This document shows positions 57,251 through 64,000 of a DNA stretch of 64,000 nt, one piece after another. How positions within the stretch are numbered: the first letter of the stretch is position 1; each line of letters opens with the position of its first letter. The translations under genes were made by a program, and so were the position numbers. Below the pieces are notes generated by a model. It made no database searches and was not told the origin of the DNA. It was given only the letters and a program-made list of their open reading frames with translations. Origin of the DNA: Hygrophila difformis (Eukaryota > Streptophyta > Magnoliopsida > Lamiales > Acanthaceae); contig JAOANR010000002.1 of NCBI GenBank assembly GCA_030278955.1, positions 9,599,982 through 9,663,981 on the forward strand. Reading direction: 5' to 3'.

Positions 57251-57435
57251 AGAACGTAGCATTGTCTACAAGACTCATGAAGTACTTCATAACAAATGCT
57301 CACATAACAACTTCCTAGTTCTAGAGATAAAAACACATTTTTCCATAACCGGGATTTGCGTATATGTTAAATACTACTCCCCCTATCTCATTTGAAATGT
57401 CCAAAAACTTGTGGACACGCAGTCCAATGTATATA
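57251..57435. other. Short intergenic stretch with truncated MITE start
   Basis: CTCCCCCTATCTCATTTGAA near 57376 looks like another Stowaway-type left end, itself cut by the next MITE. Confidence 0.5.
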
Positions 57436-57696
57436 CTCCCTCCGTTTTTTTTAACTTCACCCATACTGCACTGCACGCAATCCAATGCATATTTTCAATA
57501 ATCAATATCTCATATTATATATAAGTAAAAATTATAAAAATTTGATATTCTAAAACTACGCGATTAGACGAATCCAACAACATCTCACTTGACTATGTTT
57601 TATCTTATATAACTATGATAAAAAGATGAATCAAAGTTACTTAATGAATAGTTTCTACTATTCAAAGGGAGAAGATAAAAAAAAAAACGGAGGGAG
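57436..57696. mobile_element. Stowaway MITE
   Basis: CTCCCTCCGTTTTTTTTAAC to AAAAAAAAACGGAGGGAG with TA on both sides. It appears inserted inside an older related element (57376 to about 57745). Confidence 0.9.
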
Positions 57697-57752
57697 TAGT
57701 ATTTAACAATTAATATCTTAAAATGTATTAAATTAATATTACAAAAAATCTA

Positions 57753-58038
57753 CTCCCTCCGTTTTTTGTTTAAGTGTAACAGTTGATTTTTTTACTGTTC
57801 ATTGTAGCATTTTGACTACTTTTTTAGTTCTAGTTATATAAGAAAAAATATACCTAAGTGAGATCTTGTTGGATTACGGAGAAGATATAGCCAGGTGGGA
57901 CCTTGTTGGATTCATAATCCAACAAGATTCCACTTGGCCATATTTTTTCTTATATAACTGCAATAAAAATTTAGGTAAAACATGCATAATGAAAAGTGTG
58001 AAAAGTCCAATAGGACAATTAAAATGGGTCGGAGGGAG
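57753..58038. mobile_element. Stowaway MITE with internal duplication-inversion
   Basis: CTCCCTCCGTTTTTTGTTTA to TTAAAATGGGTCGGAGGGAG with TA flanks. The centre has a palindrome, arms CTTGTTGGATT and AATCCAACAAG around CAT (57902-57926), and a repeated GTGGGACCTTGTTGGATT-like phrase. Confidence 0.9.
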
Positions 58039-58783
58039 TAGTAATTTATATGCACTTGAAAAAATTTGTGAGTTGTTCAAAAGTAATCAAAGAAATGGAT
58101 TCTTGTGGGAATGAAAACTTGACTTAGGGTCGTGTTTCCTGATTTTCAACTTTTTATGGTTGGGCTCAATTCCCATCCAACCTTCTATCCCTCTCTTTTA
58201 TCCCATTCTATACATAAAATTCTGAACAATTTGGGTCATTATAGATTTATAGTACTATGCATTAGTACAAAAGAAACAAATTAGGTAATCTAATCAAAAT
58301 TTAAAAATTATTTACATGAAGAAAATTGAAAATAAAAAATAAAAACGTAAAAATTAAAAATGATTTGATATATGCGTGTGGGGGACTGAACTGAACCACA
58401 CAGATACTGCCCACATAAATAAGATTTATAAATAAATTATTCTTTCGTTTCTGTGTTGGGCTCTGCTTTTTGATGCTCCTCCAATCGAACTGCCATATAA
58501 ACGACATCTCTTCGATCCCATCTGCTCCTCATTCAGATTCATCAGTCAATCGGCCCACCTGCTTGCTCCTCCCTCCCTTCTCGTGATTTTCACCCGCACC
58601 CATTTTGGATTCTCAACGCATTTCTGATTATATGCTAATCCAAGGAGGAGCCATTTTTCTGTGACTACTAATTGCTGTGTATACATAGATAGATTAGATT
58701 GGTACATACGGGGATTGTGGCTGGTTTTCCGCGGAATAACGATTTTTTGGGGGGCTGCAGTGTGAGGGTGACAGGGGTTTGGG
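58039..58783 (+). promoter_or_regulatory. KASII promoter and 5' leader
   Basis: Candidate CCAAT at 58481-58485 and TATAAA at 58496-58501, followed by pyrimidine-rich DNA (58530-58580). Transcription would start near 58525, leaving roughly 250 nt of leader before the ATG at 58784. A young Stowaway MITE ends about 460 bp upstream of the TATA motif. Confidence 0.55.
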
Positions 58784-61700
58784 ATGGCGGCTTCATCGGC
58801 GGTGTGTTCGTGGCTAATGGCCACATGCATGTCTGTTGGTAGCGAAAAGGATTCGTCCGTTTCCAAGTTATCGGCGACGTCGTGTGGTGGTATTGGTACA
58901 TTGCGGTTCAGTAAAAGGGCGGCGCGCCGCAGGAGGAAGGGCGTTGCTCAATGTGCTCAGGTTTTGTCTGGATTGCAAAATTCCGCCACCTCTGGCGTGG
59001 TTTTTGAGACTTGTCATCAGTTGTGTAAATCCTCGCATGCCTCTGGGTTTTTCTTTGGGGTCGAATCGAGGAATACCCGGTTGCAGCGCAGGCGCAGGAT
59101 GTTGCATTTCTACGCCGCACATTCTGGTAAATTGAAGTTTGGGTGTGTTACTTTTGTTTGTATATATTTATTTTTTAATATTTATTTTGTGGATGGGATT
59201 TGGTTTATGTTTTGTGGTGTTGGATTCATTGTGGGTTTGGGTCGGCATTTGGTTTTCTGTGATTTTAGGTTTTAAGATGGGTTTATTTGCTTTTCCTATT
59301 TACAGTGTTTCGTAGGTACATTTTGCTATATACTGCATTCATATTAATAAGTAATTCGATTTCAGATTATAGCGACTGACTCAATTATTAGAGAGAAATT
59401 ATTACTTTTGAAAGAATTTTAGTTCAATAAGTTGTCATTACACTTCTTCATTGAACTGGAGGGCAATTCATCTCTTGCGAGCTTCTGAGACATAAAAACT
59501 ACGTTGTAGAACTTTGTTGTTCAGCGGGTACTAGATGATTGATTCTGATGCTAGTGGTCGCTGATCATCCGTGCACACTATTTGCTCAGTTCAATGGGAG
59601 TAAAATTCTTGTAGAGTTTCTTATATACGTGCCTGCCCCCATCCACCTTATTCATGAGAATGGATCTGCCTTATCTCAGGGTTGCCTGTGGCAAAGAACT
59701 TTCAACCTACCTCAGGTTTTGTCTAGGGTGGGTAAGGTTGGTTTCAATTTGGCTGGAGTAGTTGTACAAGTTGCTGCCCACATCCCTCAACCATCTAGAA
59801 TTTGCTGAGAAAATGATTCTATTTTGAGCTGCCTGACAAATGGAGGGATTGCCTAAGATTGTTTTATGTATCACTCATGTCAATTGATTTGATGAACATT
59901 AAATGAATTATTTTTTATATGGCCTGTCATTCAAATTATAGGAGAAACAATGGCAGCTGTTGTACATTCTGAAAGGGATAGTATACCTAAGAAGAAAATT
60001 CCAACCCAGCAAAGGAGAGTGGTTGTGACAGGTTTGGGTGTGGAGACACCAATTGGCAATGATCCAGACGTCTTCTACAGTAACCTGCTTGAGGGAATCA
60101 GTGGCATAAGTGAAATTGAGAGTTTTGATTGTTCTGAGTTTCCAACAGTATGTCTCGCCTATGGTCTGTTTTTAATTATTCTAGTAGAATTGTTTTTAAT
60201 TTGGTTACGCATACATCTGATCCCAAGTATTTCATTTGCAGAAAATTGCTGGAGAAATTAAATCATTTTCTACAGATGGCTGGGTCTCCCCCAAACTTGC
60301 CAAAAGGATGGATAAGTTCATGCTTTACATGCTGACAGCAGGCAAGAAGGCACTGGCTAATGCAGGAATTACTGAGGATGTCATGGATGAATTAAATAAA
60401 GCCAGATGTGGAGTGCTGATTGGTTCTGCTCTGGGTGGTATGAAGGTAGACTATGCATATACTTGCCGAAAAATTCGTAGGAAGAATCTAGTTGACTAGA
60501 CTCAGTATTGTGCCTTTGCATAGATAATACTTCCCAGCTTTCTTCAATCACAAATTCTGGTGGACAGTTCTTTGTTTTAGATTTGTTAAAGGAATTTTGT
60601 GCTTCCAATACCCTATTATCTAGAGATTCATCTTCACATCTCCCAATTTATTTTTTGAACAGGTTTTCAGTGATGCAATTGAAGCTTTGAGGGTCTCTTA
60701 TAGAAAGATGAATCCATTTTGTGTACCTTTTGCAACTACAAACATGGGCTCTGCCATACTGGCCATGGATCTGGTGATGGAAATTCCTCTTGACACTTAT
60801 AGTTAGATCAAGAAATAGCTTTTATATTGACTTTCTATGCCTTACAGGGATGGATGGGTCCAAATTACTCAATATCTACAGCATGTGCAACAGGAAACTT
60901 CTGTATACTGAGTGCCGCTAACCACATCATCAGAGGTGAAGCTGTATGTCTCTTGACCATTTCATTCAAACTTCAGACTGGAGAACCCCAGTATTTGATT
61001 TAAATACGTATTCTTTGATGTATCATCTGGAAATTGTCTAATGATTGATCATCCTCTCACTAAACAAATGTTTTTGTGACTTTGCAGGACATGATGCTTT
61101 GTGGTGGCTCAGATGCATCAATAATACCAATTGGTAATATTCTTTTACTCATTTTATGCATATTTTAAATGACCTGCTTTCAGTTTCTGATCATAAACTT
61201 TGGTGCAGGACTGGGAGGCTTTGTTGCATGCAAAGCACTTTCTCAGAGGAATACTGATCCTACTAAAGCCTCACGCCCCTGGGATAGAGTAATCCTTTAT
61301 ATATTAGTCTAAGCACAAGTGAAATGATTGCGTGGTAACACCAAATTAGAATTTCGAATACCGTCTGATATTATGTGTTTTGGTGCCAAATATCTACTTT
61401 GCTTTCCATTCCTGTGGTTTGTTCCACTTTTCATACCTAGGATACAGAGGGGGCTTGTCCATCCATTTCTCTGATGACTAATCATCCTTATGGTTTTAAA
61501 AATCTACCTCCCCGCCATTGTAGATACTCGTGTGTGAAATGGGTTCTTCATTCTGGATTTCGTCTTCTATTCCAAATATTGATATTTTCATCTAATACGA
61601 TTACAACTATTGCTTTTGAGAGCATATGCTATCCAGAAAAGGGGAGTACAGTGACATTTATTGAATCATTCAACAAGAACATTGTGACCATACACAGAAC

Positions 61701-62045
61701 AAAAAAGATCTTGACTTAATGTCCACATTATCTTACCTCTACTTTCAATTCTCCACATGACCCCATTTTCCTCTTTACAGAGCCGTGATGGATTTGTGAT
61801 GGGAGAAGGGGCTGGAGTATTACTTTTGGAAGAACTTGAGCATGCTAAGGTTTCCAGGAAATCTGCCCTGTTAATTAAATTTTTTTATAGTTCTAGTATG
61901 CGATCGAATTCTCATCAGTTTATTATTAAGCATAATTTTACAAATAATTGATGGATGCAGCAAAGAGGTGCAACTATCTATGCCGAGTTTCTTGGTGGAA
62001 GCTTCACTTGTGATGCCTATCACATGACGGAACCTCATCCAGAAG
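58784..62045 (+). CDS. KAS2: Plastid 3-oxoacyl-[ACP] synthase II (KASII/FAB1-like), 3' end outside window
   Basis: KASII condenses malonyl-ACP with palmitoyl-ACP in plastids, elongating C16 to C18 fatty acids. Exons: 58784-59126, 59942-60147, 60242-60445, 60663-60773, 60848-60943, 61088-61133, 61209-61288, 61781-61849, 61961-62045; 1240 nt, 413 codons, all GT-AG and phase-consistent. Residues 1 to about 115 are a Ser/Arg-rich transit peptide ([20 protein letters not shown]). The thiolase fold begins with [21 protein letters not shown]; later [40 protein letters not shown], active-site TACATGNF (Cys about 301), [73 protein letters not shown] is excluded by the [10 protein letters not shown] and IKSFSTDGW segments. 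The catalytic His and Lys exons lie beyond the right edge. Two unusual residues: Glu in GVETP (usually Val) and Gly in TACATGN (usually Ser). Confidence 0.93.
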
Positions 62046-64000
62046 GTATATCCTTTGTTTTTCTAGATATTATTTTCAGAAGAACATAGTAAATGTTAGT
62101 AATAATTACTAGTATTGATACGATTGGAGATGAATATGCCTTTCAAAAATATTGTAGCACATCTTAAGTGAAAAAATAATCTCATCCTACCCTACACAAT
62201 ACACTTTCTTAATTAAGTAATTATATAATAGTGTAATAATTTTTGTTGTTTACTTAAAAGTTTAGGACGGTTCTATTAAAGCTGAATCTTGTTTGAAGGG
62301 GTAATTGGTAAATATCCAAAAGTAGTAGTATATTAAAAGATTAAAATAATTGATGTCCTAGTTATTAAGTTTAATATTGGATACTGACCAAGAATAAAGC
62401 ATCAGTATATAATTTTGTTTCGGAACATTAGTTATTGTTTTCTGACCAAGAATGATGCATCATTATACTGACCAAACTTAGCAAAATTTTTCATCCATTT
62501 CTAACTTGATGCTATTTAAAAAAGGGTCAGTTAACGACTATCTCAATCTGTGAATCTATTCTGACTGCTAAACCCCAACTCTTGAATTCCCTACTCCAAT
62601 CTCGGTAAATTAGTCCCAGAGTAAGCTCCTGTTTCTTCATTTATGGCAATATAAATTTTATTTTATTTATAAATCATCAATATATTTCCATGTTGCATTA
62701 TTTCCCTTTACCATTCATCCTTTTTTTTGGTTTTTAATCGGTACTCAATGTATGAGGTCAAAAGCTTCACCAGGAGCAAATAATAGTTATTTCTGGCCTA
62801 TTGCAGTACTCATAAAGCTGTGATGACATGGAGTCTCCTTCATCAGTTGTATTAAATATTCTATGTAGTCTAATGTTATGTTGCTTTGAGAACCTTAAAA
62901 TCGATTTGTTCGAAGCACCAATAGGAAAGCATGTTTCTCTGCACTTTCTATGTGCTAGCAAGGCATGTGGTGTGGTGCAGCACGTGTTGTGTCTTAGTGC
63001 TCTGTGCACAGATTCTACATAGTCCATCCCTGCTAGTCTGCCATTGTAACAGATTAACAGACTTTCCATTGGGAAATGGATCTATTTCAAAAATATTAAC
63101 AGATACAGGTTTAAAACTTTGGCTTAGGTTTTTGGTGCTATGTAAAATGAGAGTGACAGTGAGAAATGCTTATCATCAGCTACGCGGTGCAGTCTACTGA
63201 GGTTGATGTGTGCTGGACTACTGTTGTTTAAGCACAGTATAAGCAAATTTTACTCTAATCAACTGGTGCTGGTAACTGGGGCCTTCACTTTGGACTTCAA
63301 TTTTTATTCGGCACATACCTAATTTCAACAAAATTTCTTTGTAAATTACTAAAAGTGTATAGTTGGTGACTGGTTGTTTTTCTATTCATTACGGTAGAAC
63401 TTGTGCTTTAGAGATGTTAGGAGGGAATGCGGACCAGGTACTGGAATCATTATATATTCCTATTCCTCATATTTGGTGTGATAAACAACAATTTGATAAT
63501 GATTATCAAATTGTTTGGTGATCAAACTCACAAATTGTAACCTTACCAACAAAAGAAAACTGACATATTGAAAGCTTTTAATATAGTTTCAAATCGCATA
63601 ATTATACCGAAGTCCTGCTCAATTTCTGTGACCTATTATATGGCCTTGAAATAGCAGTACAGTTCGGTTGAGAACAGTGTTGGTGGAAATATGTATGGTT
63701 TGCACTAGAAGAGTACTTAAGTTTGTTTCATTTTTTGCATTTTGATATAAAAATGGAGGAATTGTAGACAACAATAAAACTCTTTTCATTTACCTTGGAA
63801 GTATTCTCACTTCATTTTTCAGCTTCCTACTTTCTGTGTTGGTATTCTCTAATTATATCATTTTTTTAACAGCCCTTGTTTCTTAGTTTATGATCTTCCA
63901 TATATAAACACACTCTGCACTTTATTAAAGCTATTGTTCAAAAACCAAAAAAGCATGCCTCTTTAATATATTGTGAAGATAAATGCAATATGCCTTTTGA
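62046..64000 (+). other. KASII intron 9 (to window end)
   Basis: Starts GTATATCC at 62046. No following exon (the segment with the first catalytic His is expected) was found in the remaining 1.95 kb, so this is a long intron. Short frames at 62767-63069 and 62931-63200 show no homology. Confidence 0.65.

Noticed and set aside
62767..63200. Frames in the last KASII intron, on both strands
   Set aside because: None encodes the expected next KASII segment or any recognisable protein.

Overview
The window is nuclear DNA of a flowering plant. It is AT-rich, two genes with many introns encode plant-type proteins, and most of the rest is nested plant transposons (Ty3/gypsy-like LTR elements, an L1-type LINE with RNase H, Helitrons, Stowaway-type MITEs). 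The lineage cannot be fixed from sequence alone; a eudicot is most likely.

Two host genes sit at the edges and both run off the window. On the left, minus strand, is the 5' part of a DEAD-box RNA helicase of the Dbp7/DDX31 type (Arabidopsis RH17-like). Nine exons can be placed with consistent phases, and intron 1 appears to be a GC-AG intron. On the right, plus strand, is the 5' part of a plastid beta-ketoacyl-ACP synthase II (KASII/FAB1-like) gene, also nine exons, including the active-site cysteine. Between them the only other host-like coding remains are a decayed major-facilitator transporter (about 18.3-18.9 kb) and an F-box-like fragment carried inside a retroelement (about 25 kb).

The 55 kb between is transposon-built. 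(1) Element A, 8611-16224, minus strand: young LTR element with TSD AGAGT, ~2.9 kb LTRs and an intact gag but no pol. (2) An L1 LINE, 22717-39155, with an 18-bp TSD, itself split by element E (24017-31907, TSD AAGGA, in ORF1) and by solo LTR B (33041-35607, TSD GTTAC, in ORF2). (3) A four-level nest at 45.1-57.2 kb: a Stowaway-like MITE holds a foldback, probably Mutator-like element (45293-57163, TSD TATCACTTG), which holds LTR element D (46404-56950, TSD TTCTT), whose 5' LTR holds solo LTR C (48643-51303, TSD TATAG). Subtracting C makes the two D LTRs 2667 and 2668 bp, which confirms the nesting. (4) A ~1.03 kb non-autonomous Helitron at 40147-41172, two more Helitron 3' ends, and several Stowaway MITEs.

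The most unusual signal is in the LTRs. The related families A, B and C carry, at the same LTR position, tandem arrays whose primary sequences are unrelated, yet every array unit folds into a hairpin. In B and C the pairing is better on the sense strand (G-U pairs there become A-C mismatches on the other strand), and the units of C show compensatory changes around a constant loop. Unrelated families D and E also carry hairpin repeats in their LTRs. A second oddity is that the LTR of A looks compound: a C-like LTR start, then the 3' internal end (with polypurine tract) of another element, then a complete B-type LTR, present in both LTRs of a copy with a perfect TSD. A and D are recent insertions, judged by near-identical LTRs, yet both lack reverse transcriptase, so they were probably mobilised in trans or were gutted soon after insertion.
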